DNA of 64,000 nt. Source: Phallusia mammillata (Eukaryota > Chordata > Ascidiacea > Phlebobranchia > Ascidiidae). The translations under genes and the position numbers were made by a program. The stretch lies in NCBI GenBank assembly GCA_003260075.1, contig QLIY01000361.1:1-64000 (forward strand), written 5' to 3'. The number at the start of each line of letters is the position of its first letter. Position 1 is the stretch's first letter. This document shows, piece by piece, positions 53,529-64,000 of the stretch. The notes below the pieces were generated by a model, which made no database searches, had not been told where the DNA came from, and was given only the letters and a program-made list of their open reading frames with translations.

Positions 53529-56500
53529 TCACCTGCAAAGGTGCCCAACCACCACAATAAAGCCGCAAATGCAAATAAGTGCGACCATTGCTGGAACGAG
53601 ATAATTGATTTCGTCAGCTCTTTGGTTTTTCACAGTCGTCACATTTTCGACACCTGAAAGTAAAAGCAAGAACTGCAATGTTCAAATTGACTTGACAAAT
53701 ACGAATTCGACTTTTTTAACTCACTGTGGGCTAAAATTTTGACTTGTCAATGTTGGTGCAGACAAGTTAGGTTATGTCGCGGAAAAGGTAAGTATCTTGG
53801 GGGGGGGGGGGTTTCGTCAGCTCTTTGGTTTTTTACAGTCACATTTTCGACACCTGAAAGTAAAAACAAGAACTGCAATGTTGAAATTGAAATACGAATT
53901 CGACTTTTTTTAACTCACTGTGGGCTAAAATTTTGACTTGTGTTGGTGCAGACAAGTTAGGTTATGTCGCGGAAAAGGTAAGTATCTTTTAAATGTGTTG
54001 AAGTTAAAACAGATCATTTTATTTGTCACTTACTGAGACAGGTTTTTTGATCTCCATCTAACAACTTCATTCCACCTGGACACATACAAATCGATAGTTG
54101 AGATCTCTGGCTTGCACAAATGTGAGAACAGCCTCCATTGTTCTGTGCATAAATTAAACCGGTTACAAGTTGTGTTACATATCAATATTATATAATTTGT
54201 ACTGTTACAGGTGATGTATATGGACTTGCAAACTATTTACGATTGCAATGCAACGAATACTGAATGTCACAATATTTTACTTTTGTGCAATCAATCCCAT
54301 CTGTCGTTTGTTCTGTTTGGAGATTGAGTGGCCCCACGGTTATAGTGTCCTTCATAAATTCTTCCATATCATCTTGTGATCTTCTTTTCCTAGTGCCATT
54401 TTCACACTCCTAAATATAGGAAACATTATTACACCATGACCAAACGTAGATATTCATAAATCAGGGGCAACAAGTATACACTTAACACAAACAAGTTCAA
54501 TTTCGGTTGGTTGCACAAACTCCTTTGTAACTCACTGGAGCTTGGCAGTTCGGTGTTGCAGAGGAGATTTGACAAACTTTGAGTGCACAATGTAAGTACA
54601 GGATCTGCTGGACTGGTGCCACCCAGAGGAAGGAACCAAAACTAAACCGGATCCTAAATGTATCGTTGGTTGGAATCGGTGTGACGAATACGTTTTTTGA
54701 CGAATCCACAGGGCATCTAAACAAAATCTCGTCTGTCATTTGCAGTCGGTATGCAAACATAAGCTGTACCCCTAAATACAATTGCACTGATACACCCCTA
54801 ACGACAATGGTTAAACAATATCGGCCTATTAAAAACTGAAAACGTTGCCACTTGAAAACAGGTTCAAATTCAGAGTTTTTGTGACTCGTAAGTGCTGGAA
54901 TAGGAAACGGTTTACAAACGATAATGACTTTACCCATGATCAAAGACCTTGATTTGTTGTCCAGAACCGGACGAAGAAGCGTTGTTTGACACCCAGCATG
55001 TTCTAGCCTACAAAAAATGAATTGAAACACTAATCCTTTTCAAATCAAAAGAGGTAGCAAATCTACATGTTGTCGTAAAGTAACATACGAACTCCCAGTA
55101 TCTGCGTCAAGTTACTGGAATGGTAGATAAACGGTGTTACATTTTTAGGAATTTTAGAAAGCACCGCCTAAACTAGCTGCTTTTTAAAGTTACCAAATAC
55201 GAAACAGAGAAAACAAAGTTTTCTATGCTTAGTGTGTAAAGAACTTATCTCCCGCGCTAGGTGGATCTACTAACGTAAGTTAAGTCAGCAATTTGCCAAC
55301 TCAGTAACTATTGTCATCGCAAGCGCCTAGGTATGCTCCATTTGGTTGCCTATCGGAAATTTCCAATCCTGGCTACTGTGAGTTCTTATGGTAGCACAGG
55401 GGAGTCCAAACTGTTTTTTAATGGGGGCCAATTTTCATCAGGTAAATACGCCCGCAGGCCAACGTTTTTTGCAAACTTTTTGGTCTTAGAGTTCTAACAG
55501 AAATATATGCCTACAACATTTAAGGAAATATTGGGATTTGCTATATACGTCAGCATAATGTAGGCTATAGCCTAGCCTAGGCCTACATCCTTTTTACCGA
55601 AAAAGTAAAGTTTCCTAGAAACGCCTTTGCGTGAAGTCGGGGGGGGGGGGGATTTGCTATATAGCCTACGTCAGCATAATGTAGGCTATAGCCTAGCCTA
55701 CATCCTTTTACCGAAAAAGTAAAGTTTCCTAGAAACGCCTTTGCGTGAAGTCGGGGGGGGGGGACACTCCTGCGTTAGTAGCTTTACCCCCGCACTAACC
55801 TCGTTGATAGCTTGGTTTTCTACAATGCAAGCGAATATAACCTACCGTCAGTTGTAGATTTTCCAACTTTGATTTGATCAAAATATTCACATAAATATCG
55901 TCGGGAACCATTACTGCGGGAGGGGGGGGGGGGTTTACCCCCGCATTAACCTCGTCGATAGCTTGGTTTTCTACAATGCAAGTGAATATAACCTACCGTC
56001 AGTTGTAGATTTTCCAACTTTGATGGGATCAAAATATTCACATAAATATCGTCGGGAACCATTACTGCGGGAGGATTGTTTCCAGTTGACTTAAAAGGCT
56101 TCGTAAAGTTAGGATTTCTGAACAGCGTCATTTCGACAGGAAACGTTCCGAGACGTTTACCTACGTCGAACATGATGTTGCTGAAAGGAGCAAAAATATA
56201 ATTTGGAAACTCTTTGTATCGAATTTGTTAATCACAATAGAATGAATGCCTACATAGACGAGGGCAACTATAGGCCTGACAGCAACAGCTCATCTGTGAG
56301 AACATATCTTTATGCACGATTTACACAGCATGTAGGCATACTTTCTACGTTTTTGAGGAATAGATAAATATGTTGATATTATTCGTTTTTATAGTACTAG
56401 TACGTATATGTATCTTACCCCAAATAATGAAACCCTACCAGAAATAGAGGTATGTAGGCTACGCTTAAAATCAAACTGACTGACTCGGGGGGGGGGTTCC

Positions 56501-59500
56501 ACAACTTTGTTCGACATGTTTTATTTGATTTAATTTGGCTTAACTAGGCTTCCACTGTGTTTTTACTCGGAAAACCGGATTATGCAACCAGTTACATCAC
56601 ATACAGCCTACGGTTGCCCATACCGATCGACGAACTTACAACTTCTTATGTGTTAAAATATTCTAAGACAGCAGCGTTAATGATAATGGGGGGGGGGATA
56701 ATGAAACCCTACCAGAAATAAAGGTATGTACGCTTAAAATCAAACTGACTGACTCATTTTCCACAACTTGGTTCGACATGTTTTATTTGATTTAATTTGG
56801 CTTAACTAGGCTTCCTCTGTGTTTTTACTCGGAAAACCAGATTATGCAACCAGTTACATCACATGCAGCCTACGGTTGCCCATACCGATCGAAGAACTTA
56901 TAACTTCTTATGTGTTAAAATATTCTAAGACAGCAGCGTTAATGATAATTAATTTATGGTTTATTTTACATACCTTTGCAAAGAGTTTATGCCCAGACTT
57001 GACACATTCATGTCTTGTTCAAACAAACAAGTTACGCTTGCTCTATAGTCGCTTGTATAACGAACAGCACCAGATAAAGCTGCATTGTCTTCAAACGTCC
57101 GCAGTGTGTATGTGTACGACAAATGTGTGCCGTTTTCCTACAGAAGCACAATCAATCAAAATAACATTTCAAATAGTACCAGAAAATTTTGGTCACCTTT
57201 TGTGAAAAAACTAAAACATTTTTGTCTCCGGTGTTTTTATCTTATTCGGCGTATTAAGGCCTACAGAGTTGTAAACGGACCTGAAATTGAAGTCCGAGCC
57301 CGTAGGTACAAGCACGAAATCCGGACCGAACCTGAATAGTTTTTGAAAAGCCCGTTAAGGCCCACAAGTTTTATTGACAGACCATTACATTGAAGCCTCA
57401 GGAATGACAAAGACAATTAACAAACACAATAGAAAATTGGTCTTGAACAAGGCGTTTTAGGGTCCGTGTTTTGAAGCAACCTAAGCCTTACCCCGGCGCT
57501 AATTACAACTCTGTGTCTTTATTAAATCTAAAACGATATGGGGGGGGGGGCAATAGAAAATTGGTCTTGAACAAGGCGTTTTAGGGTTAAGCCCGTGTTT
57601 TGAAGTAACCTAAGCCTTAACCCGGCGCTAATTACAACTCTGTGTCTTTATTAAATCTAAAACGATATGATGGGTCCTTGTTTGGTCAACAAAATACCAG
57701 GCAAAGTCGCTTAACACCAGCACTGACATTTGTTTTAGATAGCAACTGAACAGGCCGGACCTTTCTACAGGCAGCATAGTCATCCATTGATGATCACCGA
57801 TTATGTAATTCTATTTGAATAAGGAACTGAAGATGGTATTAAGCAATAGGCTATATATCAGGGGTGCCCAAACTGCGGCTCCCGAGTCTACTANGAGCCG
57901 CACGCGGCTCTTTGAGCCTTTGAACTTGAAACGTCATTACGAAGCTAAATAAACACCTTGCAATTTCAAACACCTTGCAGCCCAGGTGGAGACTCACAGT
58001 ATCACCACACAACAACAATCATTATTGGATAGCATAGACTTCAGTGTGAGTGAATAAATTCGTTTTTAATTTTTTGTCTTGCGGCTCTTTTAAAACTAAG
58101 TTTTTGTGATATGTGGCTCGATCATGAAGCAGCTGGCCACCCCTGCTATATATGTATATAGCCTATACTCCAAGATATTCATCTTTCGTTACTAGGAAAA
58201 TATTTTCCTTTCATAGTTTTTAGATAGCAATATAGAAAACGCTTACAACTAAAAACCTACCGCAATAGCAACACCGCAAACATCCAAGTTGTTTTTGATT
58301 GAAAACACGATGTCGGTTTTATTTCCTTCGGTGCTGATGTGGGGAACACACTCGGGAACAATATTTTGTGGTTGAATTGGTGCAGAAGCATTCGCAATAA
58401 CAAACTCTTGAAGTAACCTTAGGCCCAACGCCACAATTGCACAACGGTGTAACCTGTGACCGTTAAAAATTGAAAACCTGTTATGGGAGTAAAAGTTGGA
58501 AAAGCTGTCTCTATTACTTTGTCTTTTTATTTCCTTAAAACAAAGTTCTAAAATGGGAGTCCGAACCAAAAGTGCAAGTCCTACACCCGCTCTACCGAAA
58601 AAAGCATAATTATGCCCGAAATGTAATGAAATTGCGGCCATATGGCGCAAAGTGAAGCCGGATCATCAGAAATAAACCTGGCTGACTTGCAACTCTGTGT
58701 TTATAAGTTTAGGTAGATGGCAGGTTTTACCGTATTTCAACACTTCCCGGGCTGCACATAATGCGAAGATCCAGAACTTGCTCAACGTCTGTTGCATTGT
58801 TAACGTCAAATGCTGATGGCGGGCACAGCGGACCTGAACAGCACAAAATCACATCAAAGATATGTTATTTATTTGATCATTACAGTCGAAGTACATACGA
58901 ATTATAGTTTATCGGGGTGTGTTGTTGCTGCATAACCCTAATTAAATAAACACCCCATATTTGGTAAAAATATACAAAAGCAATATTGTGTCATATTTAC
59001 ATTCTATGACCACAGTACGAGTTGTTACTGACGTGGCATTAGCGCTGCATCACGAATAGCTGAAAAGCCAAACGTATCAGCAAGTGGCGATCCTCCTCTT
59101 GTCATAGAAGCGATGCGCGTCGGCCAGCACATATTGCAGTCTAAGTTCGACGAAAGAACGTATTCGACCAATGCTCCAATATTATCGGACAATGTATTGC
59201 AAGAACAAGATCTGTAGTAGAAACAAAATTATTAACATTGTGGACGCAGTGGTGATGACCAGCGCTTACGGGCATATAAAGTCCTGTTGCACCACATCAA
59301 ATACTCTATCCAGCTCTGTAAAGGTTTGGTCTGTTGCATCAGTGATGTCGTTTTCATAATATTCTTCGAACGAAGCACGAAATTCAGCTCGCGAGACTGG
59401 TGGACAACTCGGGTCGTCGTCAGGGCTGTCAACTTCGGTGGAATCAAATAAACTACCTATTTGAAAACAATTATTTGGCAAGAACTTAGCAGTTCTGTTT

Positions 59501-60925
59501 GGGTATGTTCGTTAGCATCAGATTCTTTGAGTGCCCAAATGCGTTTTTTTGATGACCATCAAAAATCACATTACCGTTGAGTCATAGCATTGGGTTTCGA
59601 CTTTCGACAAGCTTGCCACTGATAGAGCTTTTAGCTGCTGCCGGGGCGGACTTCTGTTGTTTAAATCTTGCTCTAGCTTAGACATTGTCTCTCAGAAATG
59701 TATAGAATTCTTAAGGCCAAAACAGCAACTTTTGTCCTAGTAGGCCCCTAAAGCCTGGCAACCCAGCACCTATAGTTGCTGTATATATTATATATCAAAC
59801 CTATCTACAGATCAGATTATACTTGCCCTGGTATAAGACATTTGTTTGGTTTTCCGTGTATAAAATCATGCAGTCCTTAAGTCGCTTTAGGTTACGGGAC
59901 ATGGGAGCCACAAGTAGGTTAGCTTCTTGCAACCAGCATTCGATAGTGTCGTTGTTTGTGTCCGGACTAAAACATAAATAAGCGGTTGCACAGCAAATCA
60001 GCTTTAAGATGTATAAGCGGTCGACCTCAATCAGTTAAAAGATTTATCTTGTATATAGGCTTGTAAATACTAAAAAATACTCTTTACAACTAAACGAACT
60101 AATGGAATTAAAGGCGTTTTACAATGGACTTATCTAAAGACATGGTTTAACTTTAAGTAAAGTAGTAAGTTACCCCGTGATCAACATTACGGCTTGTCAA
60201 TTACAGAAATTGAATAAAAACACTGAAAGAGTTGCAATATCGCAGGTTAATTAATCAAAAAGACGCCATAAAAAAGAATTGATAAACCAATAATTACCTG
60301 CAAACTGCGGAAGCACTTGCGTACCATTCCGAATGCAAAACCACGTAGTCCACCGGCCCTTTCCAGTTTGTAGCACTATTGTTTTTCATGCAAACACTAA
60401 AGATATCCCTCACTCGATCTGTATCATTTGTGTCAGTCTCTCGCTTTCTTATGTGCAAACCTCCAATATGACAACCTGGAGTTTAAACAAATTTTTTGTT
60501 TTTGGCGCTCAAGTAAATGCGAGTAGTAAGTTTAAAAGATGTACGTGTAAAAACGTAAGAAGTGATCCAGAACTTGTATTGTTATTTTATCCAGGGGGGG
60601 GGGGGACAATTTTTTTGTTGATACAATAATAAGTTTTTTAGGATTTTTTGTGTTTGGCGCTCAAGTAAATGCGAGTAGTAAGTTTAAAAGATGTACGCGT
60701 AAAAACGTAAGAAGTGATCCAGAACTTGTATTGTTATTTTATCCAGCAACTGACTAAAATGTCTAAATGTTATTCTTCAATTTTTACACGTGCACACAAC
60801 AGTTTATGTCGTTAACTTTTGTCCTTCAACTTCTTCCTGTTTAAATAAAGTACTTTACCTTTGACATAAATTAGCTGATAGCACATGAAAGCAATATATC
60901 CAAATAGAAGTCGCTGAAGTGCCAT
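53529..60925 (-). CDS. ZP-domain membrane glycoprotein with a membrane-proximal EGF domain
   Basis: Minus-strand exons: 60925-60859, 60475-60298, 59966-59827, 59456-59270, 59211-59033, 58833-58731, 58453-58261, 57137-56974, 56180-55997, 55007-54934, 54716-54536, 54409-54281, 54142-54034, 53653-53529; all phases agree, 670 residues. Signal peptide 1-20 (MALQRLLFGYIAFMCYQLIY). Residues about 23-270: Cys-containing region of unknown family with N-glycosylation motifs. ZP module about 275-555: ENGTHLSYTYTLRTF, YRASVTCLFEQ, FPVEMTLFRNPNF, PDDIYVNILI, HGCPVDSSKN, FSFGSFLW, ILYLHCALKVC. Furin-type site RKRR (557-560). EGF-like domain about 591-628 with six Cys (NNGGCSHIC, ICMCPGG). Membrane helix about 647-668 and almost no cytoplasmic tail. 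ZP proteins polymerise into extracellular coats; in ascidians EGF-plus-ZP proteins form the egg vitelline coat, so an egg-coat role is plausible but only inferred. The intron after 59827 uses a GC donor. Confidence 0.88.
53609..53988. repeat. Duplicated last-exon border of the ZP gene joined by a G-run
   Basis: Sequence at about 53609-53798 recurs at 53812-53988 with small deletions; 13 G between. Confidence 0.8.
55540..56075. repeat. Three G-run joins with duplicated ZP-gene sequence
   Basis: About 100 bases recur on both sides of 55639-55651. A second block, including the 3' part of the ZP exon 55997-56180, recurs on both sides of 55922-55933. A further G-run lies at 55753-55763. A single hAT-like end (CAGGGGAGTCCAAACTG) lies just upstream near 55398. 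Confidence 0.8.
56420..56950. repeat. Tandem near-identical intron copies joined by G-runs
   Basis: The block around ten G at 56487-56496 recurs after ten G at 56688-56697, next to the exon 56974-57137. Confidence 0.8.
57425..57668. repeat. Tandem near-identical intron copies joined by an 11-G run
   Basis: About 115 bases recur on both sides of 57540-57550. Confidence 0.8.
57859..58145. mobile_element. hAT-like MITE (287 bp) in a ZP-gene intron
   Basis: Starts CAGGGGTGCCCAAACTGCGG and ends GGCCACCCCTG; perfect 8-bp target duplication CTATATAT (57851-57858 and 58146-58153). Interior contains repeated GCGGCTC motifs. One ambiguous base near 57894. Confidence 0.88.
60500..60746. repeat. Tandem near-identical intron copies joined by a 12-G run
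   Basis: About 95 bases before 60594-60605 recur at about 60650-60746, in the first intron of the ZP gene. Confidence 0.8.
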
Positions 60926-60994
60926 GCCGTTTACTTATTCATTCATTAATCCCATCATTTTACTGTGAGTTAGCTGACGTAACACAATACATAC

Positions 60995-61098
60995 CGCATT
61001 ACTGTGTCGCCGTTTCGGATCAGTTTTAATCGTTGTGAATCATATCCTGTATGCTTGCGATCCTCGTATAACCAATCTCCTTCGAAGACAAAATATAA
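60995..61098 (-). CDS. Unassigned exon-like segment
   Basis: Minus strand, 34 open codons plus two bases between an acceptor (CTGTAG) and a GTATGT donor. It encodes LYFVFEGDWLYEDRKHTGYD followed by a basic stretch, which looks like real protein. I do not recognise the family. It lies 70 bases upstream of the ZP-gene start codon on the same strand. If spliced to the CACAG acceptor further down, a stop comes within ten codons, a few bases before the ZP start. It could be the end of a small upstream gene. Confidence 0.35.
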
Positions 61099-61301
61099 CT
61101 ACAGATGTTAATGTAGTTTTTTTGTATCTTGCTGTTTAACTATTCATCTTAATAAAAATAGCAGCTTCCAAAAGGTTAATGAGCATCAATGAACTGTATC
61201 TGTAGAATGGAAAACAGCATACTGTCGCGAATTCCACAAGTGTTTGTTGGCTAAACGAAAACGTGATAACTGTTCAGTTGGCTATTAATTGTGCCAACGG
61301 T

Positions 61302-61613
61302 TTAGGATTCATTAAAAGTTAAAATATGAAGGTAGCCTGAATCAACTTGCGTTGTGTCTTGCCATATCTTGACAACAACTCTCTTTAAATTATAGCTTCT
61401 AAAACTTTCCCTATAGATTGACAAGGCACCACAGCCCTTACACAGCACAATAGGCACATGTATTGGATTGCCTCGCAAGTCAAAAACACGATTAAAATAG
61501 AACTTTGAAAGCGCAAAAGTGCAAACTGGTAAAAACACACGACCAGCGCGTGAAACAAAAATAACTTTGAAAAAAGGATAAGGCCATTTGCGATAATACT
61601 GCCTGGATTGAAA
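61302..61613 (-). other. Open minus-strand segment, possible exon or kinase 3'-UTR
   Basis: A strong pyrimidine-rich acceptor is followed by about 100 open codons (QYYRKWPYPFFK ... FDLRGNPIHVP ... VVVKIWQDTTQ). A second frame is also open over much of it, and a GTAAGG donor occurs inside. The family is not recognised. It lies just past the stop codon of the kinase gene, so it may be its 3'-UTR. Confidence 0.25.
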
Positions 61614-61656
61614 AAAAAAGAAAAAGAAAAAAGGAAAGTGTTGTAGGCACGGGTAA

Positions 61657-62431
61657 TTAGGATGTTTCCTGCTTATTTGAGGTCGTACGATTCTGTCGAC
61701 CCTGTATGAAACGGGTTTGAAGCAGCTGCTCGGAAGTGGAACGTTGTAAGGTGTCACTGCGTTGAAAAATATGACTACTTAATAAGGTGACTGATACGGG
61801 AACAGTATAAATTCGCGATTAAGTGCGAACGGCGAAGTAGGCCTACAGTATAACGTAATATGATATGTTCAAAATTGGGTATTTTTGTCGGATGTAAGAT
61901 TGTTTTTTTCATTACATGTAACTTACTTCACTAATCAACAAAATACTAATTCAAAAGTATTAGAAATGTTGAAATGTAAAACGTTTATCTATCCCGATCT
62001 AATTTGCACTTTCATCGGCCCCAAACCCATTAAGTTGTGTGACAGTGTGATTATGGTTTGGGAAACAAAGTTACGGTTAAAATTACAAATACTTACACTT
62101 GCATACACTTTCTTACAAACGAACGAGCATGTTTGGAAAACGTTTTTGGAAGTTCTGGCATGGGACGTCCTTCGCCGATATGGAACATGGCTGCAATACG
62201 GTCCATGCCGAACAGTGGAGGTCGCGTGGTGGCCATTTCAAATACAGTGCAACCTAAACTCCTGTTAACACACAAGGGTAACTTTACCTGAAGTTTTCAG
62301 CATATTTAAACTAGCTTCTGGGAGATTTGTAAGAAGATATAAATTTTGCCAAAATAAATGGCATCGTCAGTTCTAAGTTTAGTTTTTTTAAGGCTCCTCG
62401 ACTGGTCCCACCAACGTTCTCCCCAGTCGTG

Positions 62432-62474
<43 letters not shown>

Positions 62475-63581
62475 CGACAACCTTAATTTCTTGTGAGGTC
62501 CAGCCACATAACGCATTATAATACGGTGTAGCTGCAGAGCGTTCAGCCATCATCCACCAATTAGGCCAAGCACTCACTGTTTTGCGCTCCATAACGTTTT
62601 AACACCAAGCGAAATAAACTTAACTCAATTTAAATAGAGTCTGGGCTAATGTGCCAAGCTAATCGGCAGGTATGGCACACAAAATAAAAGTATGTTAACG
62701 CGTCCACAAAGGTTGTTTACATTTGTGTCCAACACAACAATAACTTACCATACATCCGACTTGGGGCCATGACCTTCGCCGTTTACAACCTCAGGAGCCA
62801 TCCAGTAAGGCGTGCCAACCACTGAACGTAGCTGACGATCAAGCGTGTTGTTACCGCTACTTGATGCGCTGCTGCGGGACGATGAAGCTGCAGATTGTTG
62901 GTGAACCCGCTTCGCACAACCGAAGTCGATTAACTTGATGATCCCACTCGGTAGCAACATGATATTGTTACCGTTGATGTCCCTGCAAAGCAAAAATTTG
63001 AAAATGACGTTAGGCCATCGACCTTTTCTGTGGCAGAATTTGTACTCGGTCTGCAACGTATTCCAAAGCAGATTATAATTTGTGTTGTTATAGTAGAATA
63101 TTATTAGGTGACAACATTTGCCCCAAACCAAACAGGATTGCCAACTTAAGTGTAGTTTGTAATTGTGTTTTTTGGCGTTAATATATCTGTGCTCTGGGGC
63201 AAACTTAATTTTTTGGTCTCTCTTTTTATGCGCTGTTATGTAATGGACGTGCATTAATGTGCTTAAAAATGATGCTCCAATATTCCATGTTACAACCTAG
63301 CTAAATTTCAGCATCCCGGGTTAAGTGTTATCAATTGTTCACTCTGTCGCAACATGTATACAATGTCCACCGCGAATTGAAAGCACCAGCTGACCCTTTA
63401 CCTGTGTACAACACTGTGTAGGTGGAGAAATGTGACACCCTCCAATATCTGTCTCGTGTATCGCTTGAAAACTGCCTCTTGGAGTGCACCGAAATTTCGT
63501 AAGATGCTGGAAATAGAACCGCCTGTAAGGAACTCCATAAAGATGCTCACTACGTTGCCTTCAAGGCAGGTTCCGATAAAG
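61657..63581 (-). CDS. MAP3K19-like: MAP3K19/YSK4-like protein kinase, C-lobe (5' end missing)
   Basis: STE-group MAP3K-type kinase. Minus-strand exons: 63581-63402, 62982-62749, 62261-62097, 61756-61657 (stop TAA at 61659-61657); phases agree. Visible part: GTCLEGNVVSIFMEFLTGGS, SISSILRNFGALQE, YTRQILEGVTFLH, VVHRDINGNNIML, IIKLIDFGCAKR, GTPYWMAPEVVNGEGHG, LGCTVFEMATTRPPL, MDRIAAMFHIGEG, and a final LQRSTSEQLLQTRFIQ. FMEFxxGGSISSI and CTVFEMAT-PP-MDR-AAMF-IG are the wording of vertebrate MAP3K19 rather than MAP3K1 to 3. A Ser-rich insert of about 25 residues lies between DFG and GTPYW. The usual catalytic-loop lysine (HRDIKGNN) is asparagine here. The glycine loop and the ATP-binding lysine were not found in the window. 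A phase-compatible open segment at 63886-64000 could be the preceding exon but has no kinase motif. Confidence 0.88.
62434..62474. other. 41-G run, probable assembly gap
   Basis: In the kinase intron 62262-62748. The poly-proline frame across it is an artefact. Confidence 0.7.
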
Positions 63582-64000
63582 CTGAAATAGAATACATGTT
63601 TATCTTGGGTACAAAATTGTTGATTCTATGTTACACCACCAATTGCACTTCTATAAAAAAACTGGACTGCTGGTAATTTTATATGAAATAGGGTATGTTG
63701 AGTTTTCAAATAAAAACAACCCAAATTGTCATAAGTGTGCCATGAAGAAAAATGTGGCAAAGAAACGTTAAGATAGCGTGACTTACATTAAACTTCTGCC
63801 GCGGTTAAATAATACTGTAAGTTTTGCAAATGACACACGCACAGCGTTATCTAAACATCAGGAATGGAAACAAACCATTGTTACCTCACAGACACATTGT
63901 TCGGGAATTCGTAAATTGTGCCAACGCTAAGAGCGTGACGTACGTTTGTTTTCAGCAATGACTCTGTGGAAAGTTGCAGCCCTAAACATCTTTGTCGCCT
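63582..64000. other. Right edge: intron and unresolved sequence upstream of the kinase C-lobe
   Basis: No kinase N-lobe motif is present in either strand. On the plus strand, an ATG at 63958 after a CAG opens a short hydrophobic frame (MTLWKVAALNIFVA) running off the window, which could be a signal peptide. On the minus strand the same area is open in one frame. Neither can be decided here. Confidence 0.3.

Noticed and set aside
61302..61757. IL-17-like cytokine on the minus strand
   Set aside because: A VLCKGCG motif suggested it, but the remaining cysteines are absent, and the 5' part of the frame overlaps the last kinase exon in another frame.

Overview
This window looks like a piece of a compact invertebrate-chordate genome, most likely an ascidian of the Ciona type. 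The genes have many small exons in AT-rich introns. They include a conventional PKC, a Lefty ligand, NOP2/NSUN1, CENP-K, PACS, a zona-pellucida (ZP) domain glycoprotein and a MAP3K19/YSK4-like kinase. Most coding models were built by joining exons with consistent phase at GT-AG (or noted unusual) borders and comparing the product with remembered vertebrate families; no database search was run.

Layout, left to right: 1-2990, upstream DNA; 2991-21832 (+), one conventional protein kinase C with two alternative last exons; 23492-24142 (+), a small single-pass membrane protein (weakly COA3-like); 24652-33841 (+), NOP2/NSUN1, with a U12-type AT-AC intron; 34397-37616 (-), Lefty; 39080-40501 (-), CENP-K; 40946-52972 (+), PACS, head-to-head with CENP-K and losing its extreme C-terminus in a gap; 53529-60925 (-), a 670-residue secreted/membrane ZP glycoprotein with a membrane-proximal EGF domain; 60995-61613 (-), unassigned exon-like pieces; 61657-63581 and beyond (-), the C-lobe of a MAP3K19-like kinase whose catalytic-loop lysine is asparagine.

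The most interesting biology is the PKC gene. Its two last exons at 17630-17800 and 21683-21832 resemble the vertebrate PKC beta-II and beta-I tails respectively, in the same order as in vertebrate PRKCB. The pair therefore probably predates the vertebrate PKC alpha/beta/gamma duplications. Second is the AT-AC minor-spliceosome intron in NOP2, which matches both U12 consensus signals.

The window is peppered with G homopolymers. About 27 of them are 10-13 G (10 when the flanks do not add G), and almost all sit between two near-identical copies of local single-copy DNA, exons included. Six are long (40 to 95 G). I read them as gap or join marks in an assembly of a highly polymorphic diploid, with both haplotypes placed in tandem, and not as real poly-G. 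They explain all the poly-glycine and poly-proline reading frames and several apparent exon duplications. At least five short non-autonomous hAT-like elements with perfect or near-perfect 8-bp target duplications lie in introns and intergenic DNA. I saw no tRNA, rRNA or CRISPR array by eye.
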